This document shows, piece by piece, positions 37,289-46,632 of a stretch of DNA of 64,000 nt. How positions within the stretch are numbered: position 1 is the stretch's first letter; each line of letters starts with the position of its first letter. The position numbers and the translations under genes are program-made. Origin of the DNA: Lentisphaerota bacterium (GTDB lineage Bacteria; Verrucomicrobiota; Lentisphaeria; Victivallales; UBA1829); contig SUVR01000005.1 of the NCBI GenBank assembly GCA_015061915.1, positions 37,596 through 101,595 on the forward strand. The letters are read 5' to 3'. The notes beneath the pieces were generated by a model. The model saw only the letters and a program-made list of their open reading frames with translations. It had not been told where the DNA came from and did no database searches.

Positions 37289-38986
37289 TCAACCTTTGTA
37301 CCACTTTGGCATACCGGCGGCACGGAGGCGGGCAACTTCCTCTTTGCGGAGATCGAATATCGTTTCTCTGGTCGAGGCAAGACCCGGATCACGGTACGGC
37401 ACGCCGGCGGTGGATTTGAGTGTGATATTCCGGTCTTTTTCCGAAAGTTCCGGCAGAGTTCCGGAGAGATCCAACCGGCTGGCGGCGGTACCGGGACGGC
37501 GTCTGCCGAAGGGTTCGGGACGGTAGATGTTCAGCCCCGCTTCGTGCATGGCGCCGAACAGGGGATAGGCGGAGGAATAGGTGGTAATGATCCCGTCTTC
37601 TTTGAGATGGGCGGCAAGAAGCGCCACAAAATCTGCGGTCCACAGCTCCGGATTGGAGTCAGGGGAGAAGCCGTCCAGAAAAATCACATCATACATCTCA
37701 CCGGCGGGGATGGAACGGCGTGCATCGCCGAAGATCAGGTTCAGGGATGCAAAACCGGTTTCGATGCAGCCGGCGTGGTCCCGGATCATTTCCAGCAGAA
37801 GGCGGTTGGGGGGATCGGGCAGCGTCAGGGCGGCAGGGATCACATTGGGATCAAATTCCAGCGATGTGATGGCGAGTCTGCCGCTCTGCAGCTCATCCGC
37901 CAGTGCGATGGCGGAGGACGCATTGCAGCCCAGTCCGAAGCCCACATCCAGCAGCGTGACTTCGGATCGATTCAGCAGTTTCTCCCGCAAGCCGGAGGGC
38001 TCAATATATTTCTTTTGCGATTCCTCCCACGCACCCGCCACACTGTGGAAGTGCTGACGGTAGGCTGGGTGGTACAGCGTATAGGTGCCGTCATCGGTCA
38101 GACACGGGGTGAACCTGCTGTCCGAACCGCCGTTGAATTTCTGCGTGAACATCTCCAGAAACTGTCCTTTTTTCATCCACCATTTCGGTGCGATCAAACC
38201 TTCTTCCTCCGTTTCGGCGGTCAGACGCATCACGGTCATGGAATCGGGCAGGATCCGCAGGACTTTTTCCAGACCTTCCGCATATTCATATTCGTTCAGT
38301 ACAGGGAAGGGGGCGGCGGCATATTCGGCGGCAAGCCGGGTCCCTTTAATGATCATCAACTGGTGCATCTTGACTCCGCAGAAGGGCAGTTCTGCGATCT
38401 TCCGGGCGGTTTCCTCCCAGTCAGTCACTGTTTCTCCGGGCAGACCCAGGATCAGGTGTGCCGCCACAGGAATGTTCCGGGCGTGGAGACGGCGCACCGC
38501 CTCTGCCGAACAGGCGAAGTCGTGTCCCCGGTTGATCCGGTGCAGAGTAACATCGTTCGCTGTCTGTACGCCCAGTTCGATGAGCAGATCATAGCGTTGA
38601 TTCAACTCCTCCAGATAGTCCAGACATTCCTCCGGCAGACAGTCCGGGCGGGTGCCGATGATGACCATTTTGAAGTCCGCAAGGCGCAACGCCTCCTCAT
38701 AGACGGCGCGGATCTGTTCCACTGGGGCGTTGGTTCCGGTAAACGCCTGAAAATAAGCGATGTATGGACCGTCTGATCCATAGCGGTCATGAACATATTG
38801 CTTTCCCCGTGCCACCTGTTCGGCAATGGTCATCCCTTCCGTCAGATGCCGTGCGCGGCTGCCGTTGGAGGCGCAGAAGGTACAGCCGGAATGGGGACAG
38901 GAAAAGCCGGGATCCAGCGGGATCCGCTGCAGAGCGGTCCCCCAGCGTTGCGCGAGGACATCCCGGAAGAAACGGAGCTTTTTCAT
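37289..38986 (-). CDS. radical SAM protein fused to an MnmC-like methyltransferase
   Basis: A 565-residue two-domain protein. Residues 1-285 are a YtqA/YhcC-type radical SAM domain; CPHSGCTFC supplies three cysteines (30, 35, 38) for the 4Fe-4S cluster, and HLILGLPGE is a typical later strand. Residues 290-535 match the MnmC-type (DUF752) methyltransferase: TDDGTYTLYHPAYRQHFHS, SAM-binding DVGFGLGCNAS (347-357) and FLDGFSPDSNPELW (436-449). In Bacillus, YtqA and the methyltransferase YtqB act in wobble-uridine mnm5s2U formation, so the fusion suggests a single enzyme making mnm5U from cmnm5U in tRNA. The ATG overlaps the rpe stop by 4 bp. The short C-x4-C spacing is unlike longer YtqA loops. 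Confidence 0.88.
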   Translation of the reverse strand: MKKLRFFRDVLAQRWGTALQRIPLDPGFSCPHSGCTFCASNGSRARHLTEGMTIAEQVARGKQYVHDRYGSDGPYIAYFQAFTGTNAPVEQIRAVYEEALRLADFKMVIIGTRPDCLPEECLDYLEELNQRYDLLIELGVQTANDVTLHRINRGHDFACSAEAVRRLHARNIPVAAHLILGLPGETVTDWEETARKIAELPFCGVKMHQLMIIKGTRLAAEYAAAPFPVLNEYEYAEGLEKVLRILPDSMTVMRLTAETEEEGLIAPKWWMKKGQFLEMFTQKFNGGSDSRFTPCLTDDGTYTLYHPAYRQHFHSVAGAWEESQKKYIEPSGLREKLLNRSEVTLLDVGFGLGCNASSAIALADELQSGRLAITSLEFDPNVIPAALTLPDPPNRLLLEMIRDHAGCIETGFASLNLIFGDARRSIPAGEMYDVIFLDGFSPDSNPELWTADFVALLAAHLKEDGIITTYSSAYPLFGAMHEAGLNIYRPEPFGRRRPGTAASRLDLSGTLPELSEKDRNITLKSTAGVPYRDPGLASTRETIFDLRKEEVARLRAAGMPKWYKG

Positions 38987-39687
38987 CCGTTCAGGACCTG
39001 CTGTGCCTGATGCAGTTCCGCAATGGCGCAGGGGATGCCGTTTTTGTGCTTGAAAACGGAGGTCCCTGCAACGATCACGTTGGCGCCGGCGGCAGCGGCG
39101 GCTTCCACATTGCTGCTGTCAAGTCCGCCGTCCACCTGAATGTGACAGGAGGTATTGCCGGTCCGGTCCAGTTCGACACGGAGCTTGCGGACTTTTTCCA
39201 GCTGATCCGCCATGAACTTCTGTCCGCCGAAGCCCGGTTCTACAGTCATGACAAGGACCATTTCCACGTCATTGAGATAGGGGAACAGGGTTTCCACGGG
39301 GGTTCCGGGTTTCAGGGTAAGACCGGCGGAAAGACCGGCGTCGTGAATGGCTTTGATCGTTTCCGCAATATCAGAGTTCGCTTCGATGTGGAAGGTGATA
39401 TGATCGCTGCCCGCCTTGGCGAAAGCGCCGATATAGGGCAGGGGATCGGTCATCATCAGATGCACATCGAAGGGCAGCGTGGAGTGCTTGCGCAAGGAGG
39501 CGATCAACGCCGGACCGATGGTCAGATTCGGCACAAAATGGGCATCCATCACATCCAGATGGACCATATCTGCGCCACCCGCTTCGATGGCTTTGAGTTC
39601 AGTGCCGAGTGCGGCAAAATCCGAGGCGAGCATAGAAGGGGAGACCAGCAGTTTTTTGCTGGAAAGGGTATTCAGCGGTGTTGTCAT
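38983..39687 (-). CDS. rpe: ribulose-phosphate 3-epimerase
   Basis: A 234-residue TIM barrel interconverting ribulose-5-phosphate and xylulose-5-phosphate. Signatures: PSMLASDFAALGTEL, the metal-binding HLDVMDAHFVPN, FDVHLMM, EPGFGGQKFM and QVDGGLD. Start 39687 is chosen because GGAGG lies about 8 bases upstream; an in-frame ATG five codons earlier has no such site. It is coupled by a 4-bp overlap to the radical SAM fusion gene. A good minus-strand promoter lies at 39726-39754. Confidence 0.96.
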   Translation of the reverse strand: MTTPLNTLSSKKLLVSPSMLASDFAALGTELKAIEAGGADMVHLDVMDAHFVPNLTIGPALIASLRKHSTLPFDVHLMMTDPLPYIGAFAKAGSDHITFHIEANSDIAETIKAIHDAGLSAGLTLKPGTPVETLFPYLNDVEMVLVMTVEPGFGGQKFMADQLEKVRKLRVELDRTGNTSCHIQVDGGLDSSNVEAAAAAGANVIVAGTSVFKHKNGIPCAIAELHQAQQVLNG

Positions 39688-39725
39688 GGCAAGTTCCTCC
39701 ATCGGTTTCAGTTAAAGTTCGGGGT

Positions 39726-39754
39726 AATATACTCCTGATTTGGAAAAAATGCAA
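39726..39754 (-). promoter_or_regulatory. promoter of rpe
   Basis: On the minus strand TTGCAT, 17 bp, TATATT. It diverges from the promoter at 39763, with 8 bp between the -35 boxes. Confidence 0.6.
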
Positions 39755-39762
39755 CTCTCCAC

Positions 39763-39790
39763 TTGACAAAAGAAGAAACCTTGCTACATT
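39763..39790 (+). promoter_or_regulatory. promoter of the Ala/Pro-rich protein gene
   Basis: TTGACA (39763-39768, full consensus), 16 bp, TACATT (39785-39790). Confidence 0.7.
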
Positions 39791-39832
39791 TATAACAGAA
39801 TTATTACAGATTATCGCATAACGGAGAGAACT

Positions 39833-40816
39833 ATGAAAAAAATTTGGATGAACGTGTGCCTCGTACTGATCGGCAGTGCCGTGACTTTGCCGCTTGCTGC
39901 CCAGATCACTCCGATCACTTCTGCAGCCCCTGCTGCTGCCCCGATTGCCCCGATCGCATCTGCTGCCGCTCCCGCATCTGCTTCTGTTGCGCAGCCTGCC
40001 GCAGAAGTACCGGCTGTTGGAACATTTAAGATCCGCAAAGAATTTGCTGAAGTGATCTGTGCGGAGATCGTGGCGGATAAAAAACCGGTATTGAACGATG
40101 TGAATCCCCACGATGTTTCTCCTTACGGCGATAAAACCTGTTGGGCGCAGATCATCCTTATGCTGCCGGAGAAAAGAGGTCTTTCCCGTTTTGATTTTGT
40201 GTTGAAAGCCAGTGGTGAAACATATCCGTGTCTTGCCGTTGCCCTTGGTGATACAGTCTATTCAATGAAAGATGAATTCTGGCAGCTTCCCGCACAGCGT
40301 GATCCGCAGGTCCCGGTACGCCTGCTTTTTGCAGTTTCCCCCAACCGGATCCTGGGTAATGATGGCAGCTTGCTCGTACCGCTTACGCTGGAACGGACTT
40401 TTGCAGATGTCGCTTCCCGGATCGGCTCCGATACCGTCCGGTTCCGTCTGGTCCCTGCAGCAAAGGCGTTTATGACCGCCGCAGAGGCAAAAAAGTTTGC
40501 GGATGAAAAAGGTGGTTCTTACGGAATGACCGATGCGGAAATGATGGCTCGTGCCGCTCAACCTGCTGCCGGTACAGCTCCTGCCGGTCAGCCAGCTGCC
40601 GCTCAACCTGCATCCCCTGCATCCCCGGCAACGCCTGCACCTGCCGCAAAACCGGCTGCTCCGTCAACGCCTGCACCTGTCGCAAAACCGGCTGCTCCGT
40701 CAACGCCTGCCCCCATAGCTCCGGTTGCACCTGCACCCGCTGCAAAACCGGCACCTGCACCTGCACCCGCTGCGAAACCGGCACCGGTCGCTGCGCCCAG
40801 CTTTATTCAGTTCTGA
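39833..40816 (+). CDS. exported protein with Ala/Pro-rich tail, function unknown
   Basis: A 327-residue product. A signal peptide (VCLVLIGSAVTLPLAAQ) is followed by an Ala/Pro-rich linker, a globular part of roughly residues 60-225 that I do not recognise (TFKIRKEFAEVICAEIV, CWAQIILMLPEKRGLSRFDF, beta-rich), and about 85 residues of Ala-Pro-Lys repeats such as APAAKPAAPSTP ending in PSFIQF. The tail resembles periplasm- or wall-spanning proline-rich linkers. Start 39833 follows ACGGAGAG. It stands alone between divergent rpe and convergent mrp. Confidence 0.8.
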   Translation: MKKIWMNVCLVLIGSAVTLPLAAQITPITSAAPAAAPIAPIASAAAPASASVAQPAAEVPAVGTFKIRKEFAEVICAEIVADKKPVLNDVNPHDVSPYGDKTCWAQIILMLPEKRGLSRFDFVLKASGETYPCLAVALGDTVYSMKDEFWQLPAQRDPQVPVRLLFAVSPNRILGNDGSLLVPLTLERTFADVASRIGSDTVRFRLVPAAKAFMTAAEAKKFADEKGGSYGMTDAEMMARAAQPAAGTAPAGQPAAAQPASPASPATPAPAAKPAAPSTPAPVAKPAAPSTPAPIAPVAPAPAAKPAPAPAPAAKPAPVAAPSFIQF

Positions 40817-40850
40817 CGCCTGTCCGACAGAAAACGGGCTTTTGCCGCAT

Positions 40851-40888
40851 AAAAAAATGCGAAGTGCAGTTTTGCTGCGCTTCGCATT
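40851..40888 (-). terminator. terminator of mrp
   Basis: TGCGAAGTGCAG (40858-40869) pairs with CTGCGCTTCGCA (40875-40886) with one G-T pair. On the minus strand it is followed by seven T residues. The gene converging from the left may use it too. Confidence 0.75.
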
Positions 40889-40925
40889 GAATGTCTTTTG
40901 AGAAGAGGCTCGATCGGTCTATCCG

Positions 40926-41780
40926 TCAATCTTCTTTCTGTGTGGCATTTTTGATCGCTGCAACAGCGCTTGCCAGTTCGGCTGCCACTGCCGGAGAGGC
41001 TTCGATCCCTTCGGCGATCTTACCGTTATCGCAGTTCTGAAGGAATGCGGGATCCATCGGCACCTGTGCGATCAGGTCGATTCCGTGGACATCTGCGAGG
41101 AGCTGACCGCCGCCGGAGGAGAAGATGGCGTGTTTCGTGTTGCAGTTGGGGCAGATGAAACCGCTCATATTTTCCACGATCCCCAGCACCGGTACATTGA
41201 CCTGACGGCAGAAGTCCAGGCATTTCCGGCAGTCGGCAAGGGAGACTTCCTGCGGAGTGGTGATCATCACGGCCTGTTTATCGCCGGGGATCATCTGGCA
41301 CGCGGAGAGAACTTCGTCGCCGGTTCCGGGGGGGAAGTCCAGCACGAGATAATCCAGATCATCGCCCCAGTTGACTTCTTCAAAGAGCTGCTTCAGCACG
41401 CCGATCTTGGCAGGACCGCGCCAGATCACGGCGGCGTTGCTGTTATCCACCAGCAGTCCGAGGGAGACCAGCTTCACGCCGGATGCTGTTTCTGCGGGAT
41501 TGATCCCTTCTTCATCCCCGTCCAGTCTGTGATCTTTCAGACCGAAAAGGGTAGGCTGGCTGGGACCGTGAAAGTCTACATCCAGCAGCGCCACTTTGTA
41601 ACCGGCTTTGACCAGAGAGACAGCCAGGCTGGCAGCCATTGTGCTTTTGCCCACGCCGCCTTTGCCGGAAAGGACCAGCAGTTTGTGTTTGATTTTATCC
41701 AGACGGGAGGGCGGCATTTCACCCTGCCGCTCCGAACATTTTGCGTGACACGTTTCGCAGTTGTGCGTACATTCGCTCAT
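40926..41780 (-). CDS. Mrp/NBP35-family Fe-S cluster carrier ATPase
   Basis: About 284 residues. Deviant Walker A GKGGVGKST near residue 40, the DVDFHGPS switch, LDFPPGTGDE and the C-terminal CPNC (in GFICPNCNTK) that bridges an Fe-S cluster between subunits. The N terminus has a four-cysteine motif (CTHNCETCHAKC) recalling eukaryotic and archaeal NBP35. By family it assembles or transfers Fe-S clusters in the cytoplasm. Start 41780 is preferred over two upstream ATGs because AGAAAGAG lies at suitable spacing, although it is not strong. Promoter at 41833-41860. Confidence 0.92.
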   Translation of the reverse strand: MSECTHNCETCHAKCSERQGEMPPSRLDKIKHKLLVLSGKGGVGKSTMAASLAVSLVKAGYKVALLDVDFHGPSQPTLFGLKDHRLDGDEEGINPAETASGVKLVSLGLLVDNSNAAVIWRGPAKIGVLKQLFEEVNWGDDLDYLVLDFPPGTGDEVLSACQMIPGDKQAVMITTPQEVSLADCRKCLDFCRQVNVPVLGIVENMSGFICPNCNTKHAIFSSGGGQLLADVHGIDLIAQVPMDPAFLQNCDNGKIAEGIEASPAVAAELASAVAAIKNATQKED

Positions 41781-41832
41781 GGTTTTGTCTCTTTCTTCCA
41801 TTCGGTTGTTGGTTTTTATGTGCATTCTTTTT

Positions 41833-41860
41833 AATATACATCGGAAACCAAAATAATCAA
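41833..41860 (-). promoter_or_regulatory. promoter of mrp
   Basis: On the minus strand TTGATT, 16 bp, TATATT. Confidence 0.65.
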
Positions 41861-41886
41861 GTCAAAAAAATTTTTCTTCTCTGCCT

Positions 41887-41915
41887 TTGATTTTTTTGTA
41901 CACGCGTGTTATATT
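41887..41915 (+). promoter_or_regulatory. promoter of the pepF run of genes
   Basis: TTGATT (41887-41892), 17 bp, TATATT (41910-41915). The spacer holds an ACACGCGTGT palindrome (41900-41909), a possible operator. Confidence 0.65.
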
Positions 41916-41957
41916 CTATCTATTAGCATAAATTTTGCTGCAGTGAGGAATGATTTT

Positions 41958-43754
41958 ATGGAAATGACAATAAAAAACCGTTCGGAATTGAACGAAAAAG
42001 ATTGCTGGGATCTGACAGCACTTTACGCAAGTGCAGAAGATTGGGAGAAAGATTTTGCAAAACTGGATGACCTGCTGGGGGCGTTTCTTGCTTTCAAGGG
42101 GCGTCTGGCGGAATCCCCTGCCGTGCTGCGGGATGCCTTCCGGGCTTCGGATGAACTGGGGCTCCTCAGCGAGAAAGTCCGGGTCTATGCCTGCCTGAAA
42201 CGGGATGAAGATACCGCCGACCCGGTCAATTCCGCCCGTCGTGACCGGATCAATGCCGAAGGAGCAGAGATCGCCGGAGAGACCGCCTGGTTTGATCCGG
42301 AGCTGATGGCGATCCCCCGGGAAACGTTTGAATCTTTCCGGTCTGCACCGGAACTGGCGTTTTACAAGCGAACGCTGGATGAGACCGAACGCCAGCGCAA
42401 ACATACCCTTTCCGCTCCCGAAGAACGGATCCTCGGTATGGCGGAAGATGCACTTGCTTCTTCCTATCACATTTTCGGCGCTCTGCACGATGCGGATATG
42501 CGCTTCCCGAAGATCCCGGACGGCAAAGGCGGCGAGATCGAAATCACCAACGGGAACTACGCACATTTTCTGGAAAATCCCGACCGTGCTGTCCGCAAAG
42601 CGGCGTATGACTCCTGCTACGATACCTACAAATCCCTCATCAATACTTATGCGTCCATTCTTGACGGTACTGTGAAGACCGGTGTTCTTGAGGCAAAACT
42701 GCGGAATCACCCCTCCGCACGGGAAATGGCTCTTTCCGGCGACAATATCCCCGTTGCGGTGTACGATAATCTGGTGGATACCGTTCACCAATACCTGCCG
42801 TCCCTTCACCGTTACTTCAAACTGCGTGCCGATGTGATGGGCATGGAAAAGATCGCCATGTACGACATTATGAATCCGCTGGTGCCGGAGTCGGTTCAGG
42901 TGATCCCGTGGGAAGAGGCGGAGCGGCTGGTCAAGCGCGCATTGCAGCCCCTCGGTGAAACATACTGCGATATCCTCGGTCACGCCTTCACGGATCGCTG
43001 GATCGACATCCGGGAGTGCCGCGGAAAACGCTCCGGCGCCTATTCCTGGGGCTGTTACCGTACACCGCCCTATCTGCTGCTGAACCATTCGGACGATCTG
43101 GAGTCCGTGTTTACGCTGGCGCACGAACTGGGCCACTCCATGCACTCCTATTTCTCCGACCGGGCGCAGGATTATCACTACGCCGGATACCGGATCTTCG
43201 CCGCAGAAGTGGCATCCACCACCAACGAACTGCTGCTTTATCACGACCTGATGGCGCACGCAACGGATGACGCCGAACGGGCAAGCCTGCTGACTTATCT
43301 GCTGGGCATGATCCGGGGCACCGCATTCCGGCAGACCATGTTCGCCGAGTTTGAACGGGATATTTACGCCTGGAGCGAAAACGGCGATCCCCTGACCGCC
43401 GAAGCACTCTGCGATCACTATTTTGAACTGAACAAGCTGTACCACGGACCTGCCGTCGAGCCGGATGAAAAGATCCGGTACGAGTGGGCGCGGATCCCCC
43501 ATTTCCATTACGGATTCTACGTATACAAGTACGCTACCGGGATCTCTGCAGCCGCTGCATTGGCAAAGGATATCCTTTCCGGAAAGACCGACCGTTATAT
43601 GGGCTTCCTGAAGTCCGGCGACAGCAAGGATGTGATCGACATCCTCAAAGATGCAGGAGTCGATTTCACTTCGCCTGCTCCCGTTGCCGCCTGTATGCAG
43701 CTCTTCGATGAAACGGTCACCGGTCTGGAAAAACTGCTTCTCAAAAAAAATTGA
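41958..43754 (+). CDS. pepF: oligoendopeptidase F (M3 metallopeptidase)
   Basis: A 598-residue zinc peptidase. The catalytic HELGH is in LAHELGHSMHSYF near residue 388, with the third ligand region AAEVASTTNELLL downstream; RSGAYSWGCY and YQFA-like C-terminal elements fit the PepF clade. It hydrolyses cytoplasmic oligopeptides. ATG 41958 is preferred over GTG 41943 because GAGGA lies 8 bases before it. It is the first gene of a plus-strand run ending at 50880, with gaps of 44 bp or less. No signal peptide. Confidence 0.95.
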   Translation: MEMTIKNRSELNEKDCWDLTALYASAEDWEKDFAKLDDLLGAFLAFKGRLAESPAVLRDAFRASDELGLLSEKVRVYACLKRDEDTADPVNSARRDRINAEGAEIAGETAWFDPELMAIPRETFESFRSAPELAFYKRTLDETERQRKHTLSAPEERILGMAEDALASSYHIFGALHDADMRFPKIPDGKGGEIEITNGNYAHFLENPDRAVRKAAYDSCYDTYKSLINTYASILDGTVKTGVLEAKLRNHPSAREMALSGDNIPVAVYDNLVDTVHQYLPSLHRYFKLRADVMGMEKIAMYDIMNPLVPESVQVIPWEEAERLVKRALQPLGETYCDILGHAFTDRWIDIRECRGKRSGAYSWGCYRTPPYLLLNHSDDLESVFTLAHELGHSMHSYFSDRAQDYHYAGYRIFAAEVASTTNELLLYHDLMAHATDDAERASLLTYLLGMIRGTAFRQTMFAEFERDIYAWSENGDPLTAEALCDHYFELNKLYHGPAVEPDEKIRYEWARIPHFHYGFYVYKYATGISAAAALAKDILSGKTDRYMGFLKSGDSKDVIDILKDAGVDFTSPAPVAACMQLFDETVTGLEKLLLKKN

Positions 43755-43798
43755 ATAAGAAATAAGGTCCCCGCCTTACCCAATAGAAAGGAAACAAG

Positions 43799-45181
43799 AT
43801 GAAGAAACATTTGCTCGCAATAGTGTTTCTTGCCGCTGCATCGCCGGCTTTTGCCGGAGATGCTCCCAAAAGCGTCTACACCCATTATCACAACTGGACC
43901 ATGCAGCCCGGTACTGTGAAGGATGCAGCTGCCGCTGACAACGTGCGTCATCAGGACGACCTGACCACCCCGATGCATGGTCCCTGGCTCCTGAACCCGG
44001 CGCAGGATTTCATTACGATCAACTGGATCACACGCAGACCCTGTGCAGGCGGGATCCAGTACCGGGAAAAAGGTACGGAAGAATTCAAAACCGTATGGGA
44101 AGTCAAGTACGGAACCATTGATTTCAGCAAGGATCTGCACACGATCCACCTTAAAAATCTGAAGCCCGGCACCGAATATGAATACCGTCTCCTCTCCGCA
44201 CTGGACCGGTATCAAACCCCGTACAGCACGGCGCACTATGTGGGACAGGAGATCAATTCTTTCAAGACCCTCGATCCCAAAAAGGATAACTACAAAGTCT
44301 TTCTAACTGCTGACTTCCACGGCGTCGCGCGGCTCTGCCTCGATCCCATGTATGAAAACTCCAATGCAAAAGAAGCGGATTTTTTCCTGTTCCTCGGCGA
44401 TAACGTGGAAGACAGTATGGGTGACGCCCGCTACTATACAACCTTTGGTTTTCTGGATGATGCCGGCAGACTCTGGGGCAAGAACAAACCCTCCGTTTAC
44501 ATCCGCGGCAATCATGACCTTGCCGGCAGAGAACTGTATCAGTTCGGCGACTACTTCCCCCATCCCTCCGGTGAGACTTATCAGGCGTTCCGTCAGGGAT
44601 CGGTCCTCTTTATCTGCCTTGATACCATGTGGCGTCCGGGCAAAGATGTTCAGGCGGAGCAGATGAAGGCGTACTTCAATCAGCAGGTGGAATGGCTGAA
44701 AGAACTGAAAAAGACCAAAGAATGGAAGACCGCCACTTTCCGGGTGGTCCTTGCACACGTTGCCCTTTACTGCAGTGAAGGCGCGTACCTCCAGCCCTTC
44801 TTCGGTGAGGTGCTGAACGACACCACGCCCGCCGGTCGGATCCATGCCTATCTCGCCGGACATGAACACCTGTACTACCGGATCAACGGCAGTGAAAAAG
44901 CGATCCGCGTCGGCAGTACGAACACTGCCAACAACCCGAAGCCGTACAATGCCTACATGACCCGTTACGATATTCCCGACGCCAAGACCTTCAACCAGAT
45001 CGTGCTGCATCAGCCGGAAGCCATGATTCTGGAAGTGACGCCGCAGAAACTCATTTTCAAGAGCTATGACTGGCACAATGTCAACGGCGGACTGTATGAT
45101 GCGTTCGAGATCATGCCGGATGCCACGGTCAAAGATCTGATCCCCGTTCATGTCTTCCCCAAGCCTGAAAAGAAAAAATAA
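43799..45181 (+). CDS. exported purple-acid-phosphatase-like metallophosphoesterase, copy 1
   Basis: A 460-residue product with a signal peptide (cleavage likely after AFA). An N-terminal fibronectin-III-like domain (LNPAQDFITINWITRRPCAG, HLKNLKPGTEYEYRL) precedes a calcineurin-like phosphoesterase core with all metal motifs: TADFHG, FLGDNVED, RGNHDL, VLAHVAL and AGHEHLYY. By family it is a secreted metal-dependent phosphatase; the substrate could be phosphomonoesters, phytate or nucleotides. It lies 44 bp after pepF and 21 bp before a paralogue. The C terminus ends in Lys (PEKKK), as do copies 2 and 3. Confidence 0.9.
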   Translation: MKKHLLAIVFLAAASPAFAGDAPKSVYTHYHNWTMQPGTVKDAAAADNVRHQDDLTTPMHGPWLLNPAQDFITINWITRRPCAGGIQYREKGTEEFKTVWEVKYGTIDFSKDLHTIHLKNLKPGTEYEYRLLSALDRYQTPYSTAHYVGQEINSFKTLDPKKDNYKVFLTADFHGVARLCLDPMYENSNAKEADFFLFLGDNVEDSMGDARYYTTFGFLDDAGRLWGKNKPSVYIRGNHDLAGRELYQFGDYFPHPSGETYQAFRQGSVLFICLDTMWRPGKDVQAEQMKAYFNQQVEWLKELKKTKEWKTATFRVVLAHVALYCSEGAYLQPFFGEVLNDTTPAGRIHAYLAGHEHLYYRINGSEKAIRVGSTNTANNPKPYNAYMTRYDIPDAKTFNQIVLHQPEAMILEVTPQKLIFKSYDWHNVNGGLYDAFEIMPDATVKDLIPVHVFPKPEKKK

Positions 45182-45202
45182 GTCATCAATGGAGAAACTC
45201 TG

Positions 45203-46618
45203 ATGTTCAAAAAATTATTGTTGATTGCTTTTACTGCAGCTCCGGCGTTCTGCCTGAGTGCGGAGGAGGCGGCACCTTCTGTCTATACCAGCCACTATGA
45301 CTGGCAGTTCCGCAGCGTGGAGACGCAGGATGCCGATCCCGGCGAAAATGTGCGCCATCAGGACGATTTTACCAAGCCGCTGCACGGTCCGTGGCTGCTG
45401 AATCCTTCCACCGATTCCGCCACCATCGGCTGGATCACCCGCAGACCCTGCGCCGTGGGCGTGGAATACCGGGAAAAAGGCACGGAGGAGTTCAAACGCG
45501 TGATCCATGTCAAATATGGTGCAGTGGATTACAGCAAAGATCTTCACGCCATTCATCTCACCGGTCTCAAGCCCGGAACGGAGTATGAATACCGCCTGAT
45601 CTCCAATCTGGGCAGACATCAGACGCCCTATTCCAATGAAATTTTTGTCGGGCGCGAGATCTATTCTTTCCGTACCATCGACCCCGAAAAGAAAAATTAC
45701 AAAGTCTTTCTGACTGCCGATATCCACGGGTCTGCCCGTTTGACGCTGGATCCCATGATCAAAAATACCGGCTCGGAAAATGCAGACTTCTACTTCTTCC
45801 TCGGCGACAACGTCTGCGGCGATGCCAACCTCCGGAACGCCCGCTACTACATCCTCTCCGGTTTTATGGATGATGTCTGCCGTATCTGGGGCAAGAACAA
45901 GCACACCGTTGTCCTTCGCGGCAATCACGACTTCCGCGGGGAGGAAATGTATGTCTTCGGCGACATCTTTGCCCGTCCGGACGGCGAGACTTTTCAGGCG
46001 TTCCGGCAAGGTTCGACCCTGTTCATCTGCCTCGATACCATGTGGATTCCGCAAACCAGACATGCCGAAGGTGGTCTTCAGGCAGTACAGATCAAAAACT
46101 ATCTCCGGAAACAGGCGGAATGGCTGAAAGAACTGAAGAAGAGCGACGACTGGAAAAAATCCAAGTTCCGCGTGGTTCTTTCCCATATCGGGCTTTTTGC
46201 GTGTGAGGGCGGATACCTGCAGGAGTATTTCCTGCCTGTCCTGAACGATCCCACGCCGGAAGGCAGGATCCATGCTCACATCGTTGGTCACGAACACCTT
46301 TACAACCGGATCAACCCCGGCACGAAGGAAATGCGTGTGGCAACGGCGTTTGCACCCCGGAAGCCGAAACAATATCAGGATAGAATGAAAAAATTTCCCA
46401 TTCCGGACGGCATTGTTTATACCCAGATCACCGGCAATTACACCGAGGGTATGACCATTGACGTGACGCCGGATAAGCTGATCATCAAGAGCCACGCCTG
46501 GGAACGGGTCGGCGGCGGGCTGTTCGATGCCTGTGAGATCACGCCGGACGGCAAAGTCAAAGATCTTGTTCCCGTTACTGCGATCGCACCTGCACCTGTA
46601 AAAGCAAAGAAGAAATGA
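45203..46618 (+). CDS. exported purple-acid-phosphatase-like metallophosphoesterase, copy 2
   Basis: A 471-residue paralogue of the flanking genes with the same signal peptide, Fn3-like and phosphoesterase order. Metal motifs are TADIHG, FLGDNVCG, RGNHDF, VLSHIGL and VGHEHLYN. It differs by a longer loop before the helix AEWLKELKK. The signal peptide is LLLIAFTAAPAFCLSA. The stop overlaps an upstream ATG of copy 3. A GGAG site precedes ATG 45203. Confidence 0.9.
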   Translation: MFKKLLLIAFTAAPAFCLSAEEAAPSVYTSHYDWQFRSVETQDADPGENVRHQDDFTKPLHGPWLLNPSTDSATIGWITRRPCAVGVEYREKGTEEFKRVIHVKYGAVDYSKDLHAIHLTGLKPGTEYEYRLISNLGRHQTPYSNEIFVGREIYSFRTIDPEKKNYKVFLTADIHGSARLTLDPMIKNTGSENADFYFFLGDNVCGDANLRNARYYILSGFMDDVCRIWGKNKHTVVLRGNHDFRGEEMYVFGDIFARPDGETFQAFRQGSTLFICLDTMWIPQTRHAEGGLQAVQIKNYLRKQAEWLKELKKSDDWKKSKFRVVLSHIGLFACEGGYLQEYFLPVLNDPTPEGRIHAHIVGHEHLYNRINPGTKEMRVATAFAPRKPKQYQDRMKKFPIPDGIVYTQITGNYTEGMTIDVTPDKLIIKSHAWERVGGGLFDACEITPDGKVKDLVPVTAIAPAPVKAKKK

Positions 46619-46632
46619 GAGGGAAAAGAACG

